A stretch of DNA of 64,000 bases, taken from NCBI RefSeq assembly GCF_000341085.1, contig NZ_ANBA01000007.1, positions 124,001 to 188,000 of the forward strand, read 5' to 3'. The position numbers were made by a program, and so were the translations under genes. The notes below the pieces were generated by a model. That model worked only from the letters and a program-made list of their open reading frames with translations, was not told where the DNA came from and did no database searches. Shown piece after piece: positions 44,001-52,766 of this stretch. How positions within the stretch are numbered: the first letter of the stretch is position 1; each line of letters begins with the position of its first letter. The DNA is from Nocardiopsis ganjiahuensis DSM 45031. GTDB lineage: Bacteria > Actinomycetota > Actinomycetes > Streptosporangiales > Streptosporangiaceae.

Positions 44001-45209
44001 TCAGCCGGTACGGGTGGCGAACCGGCCTCCGCTGCCGAAGGCGAGCTCCGCGAACCGGGTGCCGATGCGCTGGTGCGCGGCGGTGTCCGGGTGGAGTCCG
44101 TCTGGCAGCGGCAGTTCGGCGTGGTCCGCCTCGCCGTAGAGGTCGCGGCCGTCCAGGTAGCCCAGGTTCGGGTCCTCGGCCGCGCGCTCGCGCACGATGC
44201 GGGACAGCTCCTCCCGGATCGCGGTGAGCGTGAGCTGCCCGGCCGCGCGGCCCCCGGGGTCCCCGGTCGCACGGAACCGCTTCTCCCCGGAGCCCAGGGC
44301 CTCCGTGTCGAAGGCGCACGGGCCCGGCGTGTCCTCGTGGATGGGGCACAGGACGGGCGAGACCACCAGCAGCGGCGTGGTGGGGTGGCCCTCCCGGACG
44401 GTGTCGAGGAAACCGTGCACCGCGGGTGTGAACGCGCGCATCCGCATCACGTCGGCGTTGACCAGGTTGATGCCGATCTTGACGCTGATCAGGTCGGCCC
44501 GGGCGTCCCTGATGGCGCGGGCGGTGAACGGGTCCAGCATCGCGCTTCCGCCCAGACCGAGGTTGACCAGCTCCACGGGCTCGCGCCCGTCGGCTGCCAG
44601 GGCCGCGACCGCGGGCCAGATCTCGGTCGGGGCGGCGGCGTCGGAGCCGTGGCTGATCGAACTCCCGTGGTGCAGCCACACCCTGCGGCCCCGGTCCGGG
44701 ACCGGCTCGACGGGGGCGTCCGCGCGCAGGGCGACGAGCTCGGTGGTCTCGTTGTGCGGCAGCCAGATCTCCACGTCCTTGACCCGGTCGGGCAGGCCGG
44801 TGAAGCGCGCGGTGCCGACCGGCCCGGTCCGGTGCTCGGCACCGCCGGTGGCCGTGTCGACGGTCAGGGTGTCGCCGCCGTCCACACTGGTCCGGGCGGC
44901 GAGGCGGCCGTCCACGAGCAGGTCGTACACCCCGTCGGGTCGGGGCTCCAGGCCCGTGTAGACCCGCTTGGTGGGCACCGTGTCCAGTTCGATCGCCCTC
45001 GCGCGGGTGCGCAGGAGCAGCCGTACCCCCGAGGGCTGGGCCTCGGCCATGGCCAGCTGGGGGTCGGTGTTCTGGGCGCGGGCCCGGGCGGGCAGCCGGT
45101 GCGGCAGGAAGCCGCGTTCGGTGCGCTCCAACTCGATCGCGCCGCGCACGAGCTCCGGTGTGAGGGGGACCGCGGTCCAGTCCTGCTGTGTGTGCGAGTG
45201 GGTGTGCAT
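44001..45209 (-). CDS. SGNH/GDSL hydrolase-family protein
   Basis: A 402-residue protein. An N-terminal beta-rich domain (about residues 1-165) precedes an SGNH domain with the Ser motif HHGSSISHGSD, the Gly-containing block NLGLGGSAMLDP, the Asn block GINLVN and the catalytic Asp/His in LPDGLHPDTAAH. Such enzymes cleave esters of carbohydrates or lipids. It has no signal peptide. It lies 87 bases after a TetR gene on the same strand and is probably controlled by it. Confidence 0.85.
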   Translation of the reverse strand: MHTHSHTQQDWTAVPLTPELVRGAIELERTERGFLPHRLPARARAQNTDPQLAMAEAQPSGVRLLLRTRARAIELDTVPTKRVYTGLEPRPDGVYDLLVDGRLAARTSVDGGDTLTVDTATGGAEHRTGPVGTARFTGLPDRVKDVEIWLPHNETTELVALRADAPVEPVPDRGRRVWLHHGSSISHGSDAAAPTEIWPAVAALAADGREPVELVNLGLGGSAMLDPFTARAIRDARADLISVKIGINLVNADVMRMRAFTPAVHGFLDTVREGHPTTPLLVVSPVLCPIHEDTPGPCAFDTEALGSGEKRFRATGDPGGRAAGQLTLTAIREELSRIVRERAAEDPNLGYLDGRDLYGEADHAELPLPDGLHPDTAAHQRIGTRFAELAFGSGGRFATRTG

Positions 45210-45296
45210 GGTTCCACCTGTGGGTCGGTGTGGTGGTCGGGACGGGTCCGGGCACGCGGCGGGACGTGCCCCGGGGCGGCCGGGGCCGCGCCGCGC

Positions 45297-45866
45297 TCAG
45301 GGCGCGGGCCAGTTCCGCAGCAGGGCGTCGAGGGCGTCCAGCGTCCGCGACCAGGTCTCCTGGGTGTCGGGGGCGCTGTGGCTGAACCCGCCGCCCATCT
45401 CCAGGGAGACGTAGCCGTGGAAGACGCTGCCCAGCAGGCGGACCGCGTGGGTCTGGTCCGGTTCGGTGAGGTCGTAGCCGCGCAGGAGCGCCCGGGTCAT
45501 CCGGGCGTGCCGGACCCCGGCGCTGGCGGCCGCCGTCTCCGGGTCGAGCCTGAGCTGTGCCGCGGTGTAGCGGCCGGGGTGCTCGTGCGCGTAGTCGCGG
45601 TAGACGTTCGCGAGCGCGACCAGGGCGTCCTTCCCGGACCGGCCCGCGAGCGCGTCGGCGGCACGGTCGGCGAGCTCCTCCAGGGCGAGCAGGGCGATCC
45701 TGGTCCGCAGGTCCTGGGAGTTGCGCACGTGCGAGTACAGACTCGCGACCCTGACGTCGAACCGCCGGGCCAGCGCCGAGACGGTCACCTGGTCGAAGCC
45801 GACCTCGTCGGCGAGCTCCGCCCCCGCCAGGGTGAGGCGTTCCGGAGTCAGTCCTGCCCGTGCCAT
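45297..45866 (-). CDS. TetR-family regulator of the SGNH hydrolase
   Basis: A 189-residue regulator with a short N-terminus, helix-turn-helix VTVSALARRFDVRVASLYSHVRN, and a C-terminal domain with MGGGFSH characteristic of the WHG-type TetR group. A near-ideal palindrome lies 35 bases upstream of its start, so it is likely autoregulated with the hydrolase gene that follows. Confidence 0.88.
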   Translation of the reverse strand: MARAGLTPERLTLAGAELADEVGFDQVTVSALARRFDVRVASLYSHVRNSQDLRTRIALLALEELADRAADALAGRSGKDALVALANVYRDYAHEHPGRYTAAQLRLDPETAAASAGVRHARMTRALLRGYDLTEPDQTHAVRLLGSVFHGYVSLEMGGGFSHSAPDTQETWSRTLDALDALLRNWPAP

Positions 45867-45900
45867 GTGCTTCCTCCCCTTTTCCGAAACTGATCCTACT

Positions 45901-45923
45901 TTTGCCTAAAGCCTTTAGGCAAA
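45901..45923. promoter_or_regulatory. Perfect palindromic operator upstream of the TetR/SGNH operon
   Basis: TTTGCCTAAA (45901-45910) and its exact complement TTTAGGCAAA (45914-45923) flank three bases. It is a strong TetR-type operator candidate in a short AT-rich promoter. Confidence 0.75.
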
Positions 45924-45960
45924 TATCGATGTGTGTCAGGGAGGGTGAGGACGCACACGA

Positions 45961-45994
45961 AGGCCCCCGTGGCACCGGAGCGTCACGGGGGCCT
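45961..45994 (-). terminator. Hairpin terminator
   Basis: AGGCCCCCGTG and CACGGGGGCCT make an 11-bp perfect stem with a 12-base loop. It lies downstream of the minus-strand membrane-protein gene and gene remnant. Confidence 0.65.
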
Positions 45995-46024
45995 GGGCCC
46001 GAGGGCCGGAAGCGGTGGGAGCTG

Positions 46025-46142
46025 GTCCTCCGGGGTGTCCTGGACGCGGGGACGATCTCGTCCTGGGCGTGGTGGAGGCCCGGGGTGGAACCGCTGGAGA
46101 AGGCGTCGGCCGGTTCCGGGTCGTCCGGGACGATCAGGCGGC
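46025..46142 (-). pseudogene. Remnant of an iron-binding-protein 3' end (duplicate of 46925-47043)
   Basis: This stretch is about 90% identical by eye to the last 119 bases of the siderophore-binding protein gene 900 bases to the right, in the same orientation. Read on the minus strand it gives RLIVPDDPEPADAFSSGSTP and then GLHHAQDEIVP, matching RLIVLDDPELANAFSSGSTL and GIHHALDEIVP of the intact gene, then a one-base deletion shifts the frame before the stop. No other part of the copy is recognisable; its left part merges with the end of the membrane-protein gene, whose stop lies inside it. Confidence 0.8.
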
Positions 46143-46838
46143 GGGGTGGCCGATGAGCCTTCGCATGGCGCTGGGAGGGGCGAAGGACCGGGTGGCGGGG
46201 TCGAAAACCACGTCGTCGCGGGAGCAGTAGTACAGCCGCTGCCAGGCCTGCCAGGCGCGCTCACGGTGGGCGCTGCCAGCGTTGGCCCGCTTCCTCCTGG
46301 CCTCGGTTCTGCGCAGATCCCACAGGATCAGGGCCAGACCCAGTGCGGCGTGTGTGAGGCTCATGGCCAGAGTGAGCAGGAAGTCGGCCGTCCCATGGAC
46401 GCTCAGGTCCGTGAGGAGGTAGGAGAGTACGCCCAGCAGGTAGAAGAGGCCGACTGCGGTGAGGAGGGCGGTCTTCGCTGACCCGCCTCCCCAACGGTGC
46501 ACGAGCAGACCGGCGGCCACCGCGGGTACGAGCGCGAGGACGCCGTTGACGCTCATGGCCATCGTGGCCACCGCGAACAGGAGGATGCCGAAACCCCTGG
46601 CGAACCGAACCGGGGCCCTCGGCCCTGCGGGGAAGCTCAACTGTGCCGCGAGGTTGCTCTGGGAGCGCGTCGTGGTGTTGTGCCGCACGTGCCCGACGGT
46701 GTGGTTCAACCGGGTGAACTGGTCTCTGGCCCGGATCTTCGAGGAACCGGTCGTTCGTGTGGTCGTCGTCCCGGACCGGACCACCGCGGACACCTTGGTG
46801 GTCCGGTCCTGAGCGGAGCACAGCGGACAGCGAGCCAT
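46134..46838 (-). CDS. Zinc-ribbon membrane protein of unknown function
   Basis: A 234-residue protein beginning MARCPLCSAQD, a half zinc ribbon, followed by a polar Thr/Arg-rich stretch to about residue 70 and three or four hydrophobic segments (residues about 80-170). The C-terminal WQRLYYCSRDDVVFDPATRSF resembles actinomycete membrane proteins that end in such a motif. GTG 46850 is an alternative start. It is enclosed between a direct repeat formed by the intact and decayed copies of the neighbouring binding-protein 3' end. No function is proposed. Confidence 0.65.
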   Translation of the reverse strand: MARCPLCSAQDRTTKVSAVVRSGTTTTRTTGSSKIRARDQFTRLNHTVGHVRHNTTTRSQSNLAAQLSFPAGPRAPVRFARGFGILLFAVATMAMSVNGVLALVPAVAAGLLVHRWGGGSAKTALLTAVGLFYLLGVLSYLLTDLSVHGTADFLLTLAMSLTHAALGLALILWDLRRTEARRKRANAGSAHRERAWQAWQRLYYCSRDDVVFDPATRSFAPPSAMRRLIGHPAA

Positions 46839-46921
46839 CGGTCCATCCACCCCCGAATCACACCGGCATCAGTGACCCGTCGAAGGGTAGCGCCCCGCAT
46901 GGCTGCTCGGTCCTTCGGGCC

Positions 46922-47923
46922 TCAGTCCTCCAGGGTCTCCTGGAGGAGGGGGACGATCTCGTCCAGGGCGTGGTGGATGCCCAGGGTGGAACCGCTGGAG
47001 AAGGCGTTGGCCAGTTCCGGGTCGTCCAGGACGATCAGGCGGCCGGCCTCGGCGGAGCCGATGCCCTGGAGGACCGGGTCCTCGTTCAGGGTCTCCACGA
47101 CGTCGCCGATCGGGAAGACGATGATCAGGTCGGCGTCCAGCTCCTCCACGCGCTCGGCGCTGAGGTCGGCGTAGAAGGCGCCGTCGGCCATCTCCACGAG
47201 CTCCGGCTTGTACTCGAAGCCCAGGTCGGTGAGCACGTCCGCGCGGGTGTCGCCCGGCACGTAGGCGCCGTACTGGCCGTCGAAGTAGGCGCCCACCGCG
47301 ATGGTGAGGTCGGCGAACTCGGGGTTCTCCTCGCGCAGCTGCGCGAAGCGGTCCTCCAGTTCGGTGACCAGCTCCTCGCCGCGCTCCTGCTCACCGACGA
47401 CCTGTGCGACCTGGCGGGTCTGCTGCTGCCAGGTGGTGCCGTAGGTGACCTCCACCCCCGGCGGGGGGCCGACCACCGGGGCGATCGGCTCGAGGAGGCC
47501 GTGGCGCTCGTCGGAGTTGTCGGACCGGGTGTCCAGGAGGACGTCCGGTTCCAGGGAGGCGATGGCCTCCACGTTGGGCTCCATGGTGTCGAGCAGGACC
47601 GGCTCGGAGTCGAACAGGTCGGCGGCCCACGGACCCACCCCGGCACCGCCGTAACCCTGCCAGTCGGCCACGCCCACCGGCTGCACGCCCAGGGCGAGCG
47701 CTGCCTCGGCGTCGGACCAGCCGAGGGCGACCACGTTCTCGGGCCGGTCCTCGATCTCCACGTCGCCGAAGATCGTCTCGACGGTGACGGGGAAGCCCTC
47801 CGCCGTCTCGCCCGAGGACTCCGAGGAGGCGTCGGAGCCGCCACCGCCGCAGGCGGCGAGCAGGACGGTGGACAGGGCACCGGCGGCGACCAGGCCGAAT
47901 CGGGCGGGAAGACCGGAGTTCAT
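46922..47923 (-). CDS. Iron-siderophore ABC transporter substrate-binding lipoprotein
   Basis: A 333-residue FepB-type binding protein: signal peptide with lipobox LLAAC, then EIEDRPENVVALGWSDAEAALALGVQP, diagnostic of the family. No permease lies next to it, so it probably shares the FecCD transporter at 8.9-11.7 kb. An IdeR-type box is 20 bases upstream. The last 119 bases have a decayed second copy at 46025-46142. Confidence 0.88.
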   Translation of the reverse strand: MNSGLPARFGLVAAGALSTVLLAACGGGGSDASSESSGETAEGFPVTVETIFGDVEIEDRPENVVALGWSDAEAALALGVQPVGVADWQGYGGAGVGPWAADLFDSEPVLLDTMEPNVEAIASLEPDVLLDTRSDNSDERHGLLEPIAPVVGPPPGVEVTYGTTWQQQTRQVAQVVGEQERGEELVTELEDRFAQLREENPEFADLTIAVGAYFDGQYGAYVPGDTRADVLTDLGFEYKPELVEMADGAFYADLSAERVEELDADLIIVFPIGDVVETLNEDPVLQGIGSAEAGRLIVLDDPELANAFSSGSTLGIHHALDEIVPLLQETLED

Positions 47924-47942
47924 GGGACCTCGCTGATGACGG

Positions 47943-47961
47943 TGAGCTTAGCCTTGCCTAA
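47943..47961. promoter_or_regulatory. IdeR/DmdR-type iron box
   Basis: On the minus strand TTAGGCAAGGCTAAGCTCA matches the 19-base consensus at 15 positions by eye, just upstream of the binding-protein gene. Confidence 0.75.
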
Positions 47962-48038
47962 GCCGGATTTGACCAGGCTAGCGCCTTTTGTGAATGGCGT
48001 GACCACTGGGGGGAGCGTGACGTGTCGCGAGTCCGCGC

Positions 48039-48836
48039 TCAGTCGATCCCGCCCACGCCCGCGCGCCAGTAGCCCACGAACGTGATGTCGTCCTTGGGGA
48101 CGGAGCGCTCTTTCACCAGAGTGCGTCGCAGCCCGGTGGGCAGGGCGTTCTCCCCGGCCACCCAGCAGTACGGTCGCCCCTCGGGCAGCGTCGCCGACCG
48201 GACCGTCTCCAGGGCCAGGCGCCCCGGGGTGGCGTGCGCGTCCTCGCGCGGCAGCCAGTGCACCTCGACGCCGGGCGGGGCCTGCACCGGGCGCACGTCC
48301 CTGGGGGAGGGGACCTCCAGGTAGACCTGGGCGCGCAGGTCCCGCGGGGCCTGTTCGACGATGGACAGCAGCGCGGGCACGGCGCTCTCGTCGCCGACCA
48401 GCAGGTGCCAGTCCGCGTCGGTCGAGGGCAGGTAGTAGATGCCTTCGGGGTAGAGGCCGACCTCGTCGCCCTCGCTCGCCGAGACCGCCCAGGAGGAGGC
48501 CGGGCCCCCGTCGTCGTGGGCCACGAACTCGATGTCCAGTTCCAGAGCCTCGGGGTCGAACCGGCGCATCGTGTAGTTGCGCACGTAGGGCCGCACGTCC
48601 TCGGCCATCTCGCGGTACTCGGGGTACCAGCTGTCGGGGTCGGAGTCCGGCAGGGTCAGCCGCTCCTGTCCGGGGCGGCGGAGGAAGACCCGCACGCACT
48701 GGTCCAGGCCGAGGAACTCGAACCGGGCCAGGTCGGGACCGCCGACGGTCACCGTGACGAAGTGGTCGGTGGTCCGCTCGGCGCGCACGACCCGGGCGCG
48801 GATCATCTGGCGGTGGCTCGGGGGCTGGATGCGCAA
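48039..48836 (-). CDS. Siderophore-interacting protein (FAD-dependent ferric-siderophore reductase)
   Basis: A 265-residue SIP-family flavoprotein. The FAD domain contains RNYTMRRFDPEALELDIEFVAHDDGGPASSWA and the NAD(P)H domain LLVGDESAVPALLSIVEQ and CWVAGENALPTGLRR, all typical. It reduces ferric siderophores in the cytoplasm so that iron is released. TTG 48836 is used as the start with AAGGG nine bases upstream; ATG 48806 is possible. A strong iron box lies 39 bases upstream, shared with the divergent ABC exporter genes. Confidence 0.9.
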   Translation of the reverse strand: MRIQPPSHRQMIRARVVRAERTTDHFVTVTVGGPDLARFEFLGLDQCVRVFLRRPGQERLTLPDSDPDSWYPEYREMAEDVRPYVRNYTMRRFDPEALELDIEFVAHDDGGPASSWAVSASEGDEVGLYPEGIYYLPSTDADWHLLVGDESAVPALLSIVEQAPRDLRAQVYLEVPSPRDVRPVQAPPGVEVHWLPREDAHATPGRLALETVRSATLPEGRPYCWVAGENALPTGLRRTLVKERSVPKDDITFVGYWRAGVGGID

Positions 48837-48874
48837 GCGGGTGACCCTTCGCGGACGTGTGCGTCGGTGGAACG

Positions 48875-48893
48875 TGAGGTTAGCCTAACCAAT
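48875..48893. promoter_or_regulatory. IdeR/DmdR-type iron box in a divergent promoter
   Basis: TGAGGTTAGCCTAACCAAT contains the uninterrupted core AGGTTAGCCTAACC and matches the consensus at 16 of 19 positions on the minus strand. It can serve both the reductase and the ABC exporter operon. Confidence 0.8.
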
Positions 48894-49095
48894 ATCATGG
48901 CCGGTGGAAAATTACCTCATACGAGACAAGGCGGGTCATCCTGTGGTCGGAGCCCGTGCACAGGATGGCTAGGCTGGGCCAGTTGGGACGGCTGAACCGA
49001 GGGGACGGGAAACGGATGACCGCGCGTGAGGGACCGGGCCGACCGCCCTGCCCCGACGACCCCCAGGCCCCCCACGCCCCGAACGGAGTCGCCCC

Positions 49096-50889
49096 GTGAC
49101 CGCGGTCCCCACCGCCGACGAACCCGCTTCCGGCGCAGCCGAACCCACACCCGCCACCGCCAAGGCCCTGCGTTCGCGCACCCTGCGCCGCCACCGCGGC
49201 CGGATCACCCTCGGCGTCCTCCTGCTCTCCCTGCACCAGGTCTGCGAGACGCTCGTCCCGGTCGCGATCGGCCTCACCATCGACCTCGCCGTCTCCACCG
49301 GTGACACCACCGCCCTCCTGTGGTGCGTGGGCGCACTGGCCCTGCTCTTCACCGTCCTGGCCTCCGCCTACCGCTTCGGCGCCCGCTTCACCCTCGGCGC
49401 CGTCGAACGCGAGGCGCACCTGCTGCGCCTGGAGTCCGCCCGCCGCGTCCTGCATCCCCGGGGCGAACGCAGCGGCCTGCGCTCCGGCGAGGTCCTGGCC
49501 GTGGCCACCTCCGACGCCGAACAGGCCGCCACCTACGCGCGCGCCTGGGCCGTGGGCATCGCCCAGGTCACCGGGATCGTCGTCACCACCGCCGTCCTGC
49601 TCACCATCAACGTCCCCCTCGGCCTCGGCGTGCTCCTCGGCGTCCCGCTGATGCTCCTGCTGCTGCGCGTACCCGCCGCCCGCATCACCCGCCGCACCGA
49701 GGCCAAACAGGCCACCGCCGCCCGCGCCACCGCCATGGCCACCGACCTCGTCAGCGGCCTGCGCGTCCTCATGGGAATCGGCGCCCGGCACAACGCCGCC
49801 CTGCGCTACCGCAGCTCCAGCGACCGGGCCCTGACCGCCTCCGTCGGCGCCGCCGCCACCAACGGCCTCTACAAGGGCCTGGTCACCGCCACCAGCGCGG
49901 TCTTCCTCGCCTGCGTCGCCGGAACCGCCGGCTGGATGGCCCTCCGGGGGCACCTCACCGTCGGCGAACTCGTCATCGTGGTCGGCCTCGCCCAGTTCCT
50001 CGCCGAACCCGTCCAGGTGCTCGGCATGGTCGGCCAGATGTTCGCGATCGCCCGCGCCTCCGCCCAGCGCCTGGTCCGCCTCCTCAACGCGCCCGCCGCC
50101 GTCGACCCCGGCGACCGCCTCCTCCCCGAGGTCCTGCCCGAGGTCCCGCACGCCGTGGAACTCCACGGGCTCACCCACCGCACACTTGACGGGGTCGACC
50201 TGACCCTGGCCCAGGGGGAGTTCGTCGGGGTGCTCACCACCGATCCGCGCGACGCCGAGGCCCTGGTCGACGTCCTCGCCGGACGCGCCGAGGGCGCCGG
50301 GGGCACCGTCCGCGTCGGAGGGATCCCCGTCACCGAACTCGACCTCGCCTCGCTGCGCGCCGCCGTACTGGTGGAGGAGCACGGCAGCGTCCTGTTCGAG
50401 GGAACGCTGCGCTCCAACCTGGAGGTCGGCCGGGGCTCCCGGGCCGGCACCGCTGACGGCCCCGGGGCCGTCGCGGACGACGGCCCCCTGCTCACCGCCC
50501 TGGCCGCGGCCGCCGCCGAGGACCTGGTCACCGGCCACCCCGACGGGCTCGACCGGCCCGTCACGGACCGCGCCGCCAACCTCTCCGGCGGCCAGCGCCA
50601 GCGCGTCGCCCTGGCCCGCGCCCTGGCCGCCGACCCGCCGGTGCTGGTCCTGCACGACCCCACCACCGCGGTCGACGCCGTCACCGAGGAGGCCATCGCC
50701 CAGGGCACGGCCGCGCTGCGTGCCGGGCGCGCACCCCTGGGCGCCACCCTCGTCATCGCCAACAGCCCCGCGCTCCTGGCCCGCGCCGACCGCGTGGTGG
50801 TCCTGCGGGAAGGCAGGCTGCACGCCCTGGGCACCCACGCACAACTGGCCGAGGACGACCCCCACTACCGCGAGGCGGTGCTGCGTTGA
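49096..50889 (+). CDS. ABC exporter half-transporter with degenerate Walker motifs (heterodimer subunit A)
   Basis: A 597-residue half-transporter: six membrane segments to about residue 310, then an ATPase domain. Walker A is lost (LTTDPRDAEAL where GxxGxGKST is expected) and Walker B is altered (VLVLHDPTTAVD), but the signature LSGGQRQRVALARAL is intact. It must therefore pair with a second subunit. Its location behind a shared iron box next to a siderophore-interacting protein suggests a role in siderophore export or in import of the IrtAB/YbtPQ kind. GTG 49096 is used as start. Its stop overlaps subunit B. Confidence 0.88.
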   Translation: MTAVPTADEPASGAAEPTPATAKALRSRTLRRHRGRITLGVLLLSLHQVCETLVPVAIGLTIDLAVSTGDTTALLWCVGALALLFTVLASAYRFGARFTLGAVEREAHLLRLESARRVLHPRGERSGLRSGEVLAVATSDAEQAATYARAWAVGIAQVTGIVVTTAVLLTINVPLGLGVLLGVPLMLLLLRVPAARITRRTEAKQATAARATAMATDLVSGLRVLMGIGARHNAALRYRSSSDRALTASVGAAATNGLYKGLVTATSAVFLACVAGTAGWMALRGHLTVGELVIVVGLAQFLAEPVQVLGMVGQMFAIARASAQRLVRLLNAPAAVDPGDRLLPEVLPEVPHAVELHGLTHRTLDGVDLTLAQGEFVGVLTTDPRDAEALVDVLAGRAEGAGGTVRVGGIPVTELDLASLRAAVLVEEHGSVLFEGTLRSNLEVGRGSRAGTADGPGAVADDGPLLTALAAAAAEDLVTGHPDGLDRPVTDRAANLSGGQRQRVALARALAADPPVLVLHDPTTAVDAVTEEAIAQGTAALRAGRAPLGATLVIANSPALLARADRVVVLREGRLHALGTHAQLAEDDPHYREAVLR

Positions 50890-52724
50890 GCACGGAACCC
50901 ACCACCGGGACCGACCCCCGGGAGCACGGGGACGGACCCCGGACACAGGACGGGGAGACCCCCCAGCAGCACGGTGGGGACGGTCCCGAACTCCTGCCCA
51001 CCGCCACCGCCGAACGCACCTGGGCCGTGCTCGGCGACGGTGTCCGGGCCACCCCCTGGGCCACCGCCCTGGCCGTGGTCACCGTCCTCTCGGGCAGCGC
51101 CGCCGGACTCGTGGCGCCCTGGGTGCTCGGCTCGATGGTCGACGACATCTCCGCGGGTTCGGGTCTGGACGCGATCCTGCGCTCGGCCGGGCTCATCGCC
51201 GGGGCCGCCCTGGTCGGCGGCGTCCTCGTAGGACTCGGCGCCTGGCAGGTCAGCCGGGTCGGCGAGACCATCCTCGCCCGGCTGCGCGAACGCGTGATGG
51301 AACGCGTCCTGCACATGCCCGCCGCCCGGTTGGAGAAGGTGCGCATCGGCGACCTGCTCTCGCGGGTGGGCGACGACGTCGCCGTGGTCACCAACGCCAT
51401 CGCCCGCAACGGCCCCGAGGTCGTCACCGCCCTGGCCATGGTCGTGCTCACCACCGCCGGCATGGCAGCCCTCGACTGGCGCCTGGGCCTGGCCGGCCTG
51501 GCCGCCATGCCCTTCTACGTCTGGGCGGTGCGCTGGTACATGCCGCTGTCGGGCCCCTACTACGCCCGCGAGCGCATCGCCATGGGCGAGCGCTCGCACG
51601 CGCTCATGGGCTCCCTGCGCGGCCGCGGCACCGTCCGCGCCTACCGCCTGGAGGAGGAGCACGAGCAGCGCATCGCCGACCGCTCCCGCACCGCGATGCA
51701 GCTGACCCTCGACGTCTTCCGCCTCTTCACCCGGCTCGGCGCGCGGATGAACGGCTCCGAGTTCGTGGGACTGGGCGCCGTGCTGGTCGTGGGCTTCTGG
51801 CTGGTCCGCGGCGACCTCGTCACCGTCGGCATGGTCACCGCCGCCGCCCTGTACTTCCACCGGCTCTTCGGCCCGCTGGGCTTCCTCGTGATGAACTTCA
51901 ACGACGTCCAGCAGGCCGGGGCGAGCCTGGCCCGCCTGGCCGGGGTCGTCGACCTGCCGGTCGCCGACGACCCGCGCGCCGAGGAGGGCCCGGCCGGTTC
52001 CTCCCTGCGCGTGGAGAGGGTCAGCCACGCCTACGCCCCCGGCGCCCCCAAGGCCCTGGACGGGGTGTCGCTCAAGGTCGCCCCCGGCGAACGGGTCGCC
52101 CTCGTCGGCGCCAGCGGCGCGGGCAAGACCACCCTGGCCGCCGTCGTCAGCGGCCTGCGCACCCCCACCTCGGGGACGGTCCTCCTGGGCGGCATCCCCC
52201 TGGACGAACTCGGTGAGCAGCGCGTCCGCGAACACGTCTTCCTGGTCAGCCAGGAGACCCACGTCTTCGCCGGGACCCTCCTGGACGACCTGCGCCTGGC
52301 CCGTGCCGAGGCCGCTCCGGAAGAGGCGGAGGCGGCCCTGGAGGCCGTCGGCGCCCTCGACTGGGTGCGGGCCCTGCCCGAGGGGATGGAGACGGTCGTC
52401 GGCGAGGGCGGCCACGCGCTCACCGCCGAACAGGCCCAGCACCTGGCCCTGGCCCGCCTGGTCCTGGCCGACCCGGACCTGGCGGTGCTCGACGAGGCCA
52501 CCGCCGAGGCCGGGAGCTCCGGCGCGCGCCGACTGGAGAACGCCGCTGTCGCCGCCACCAAGGGCCGCACCACCCTGGTGGTCGCGCACCGCCTCACCCA
52601 GGCGCAGACGGCCGACCGCGTGGTCGTCATGGACCAGGGCCGGATCGTCGAGGAGGGCACCCACGACGAACTGGTTGCCTCCGAGGGTCGCTACGCCCGC
52701 CTCTGGCGCAGCTGGCAGGGCTGA
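50886..52724 (+). CDS. ABC exporter half-transporter (heterodimer subunit B)
   Basis: A 612-residue half-transporter with six membrane segments (residues about 50-330) and an ATPase domain with intact Walker A GASGAGKTT and Walker B LAVLDEAT. The signature is degenerate (LTAEQAQHLALARL instead of LSGGQ). It complements subunit A so that one ATP site of the pair is complete. TTG 50886 overlaps the previous stop as TTGA. Siderophore transport is inferred from the neighbours, not from the sequence. Confidence 0.88.
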   Translation: MSTEPTTGTDPREHGDGPRTQDGETPQQHGGDGPELLPTATAERTWAVLGDGVRATPWATALAVVTVLSGSAAGLVAPWVLGSMVDDISAGSGLDAILRSAGLIAGAALVGGVLVGLGAWQVSRVGETILARLRERVMERVLHMPAARLEKVRIGDLLSRVGDDVAVVTNAIARNGPEVVTALAMVVLTTAGMAALDWRLGLAGLAAMPFYVWAVRWYMPLSGPYYARERIAMGERSHALMGSLRGRGTVRAYRLEEEHEQRIADRSRTAMQLTLDVFRLFTRLGARMNGSEFVGLGAVLVVGFWLVRGDLVTVGMVTAAALYFHRLFGPLGFLVMNFNDVQQAGASLARLAGVVDLPVADDPRAEEGPAGSSLRVERVSHAYAPGAPKALDGVSLKVAPGERVALVGASGAGKTTLAAVVSGLRTPTSGTVLLGGIPLDELGEQRVREHVFLVSQETHVFAGTLLDDLRLARAEAAPEEAEAALEAVGALDWVRALPEGMETVVGEGGHALTAEQAQHLALARLVLADPDLAVLDEATAEAGSSGARRLENAAVAATKGRTTLVVAHRLTQAQTADRVVVMDQGRIVEEGTHDELVASEGRYARLWRSWQG

Positions 52725-52766
52725 CCCGGGGGAGCCGTCGAGGCGCCCTGCGGTCATGGGCCCGGG

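Noticed and set aside
48901..49095. Short ATG frame at 49017 just before the ABC exporter
   Set aside because: Different frame from the exporter, no motif, and it overlaps the promoter/leader; treated as non-coding.
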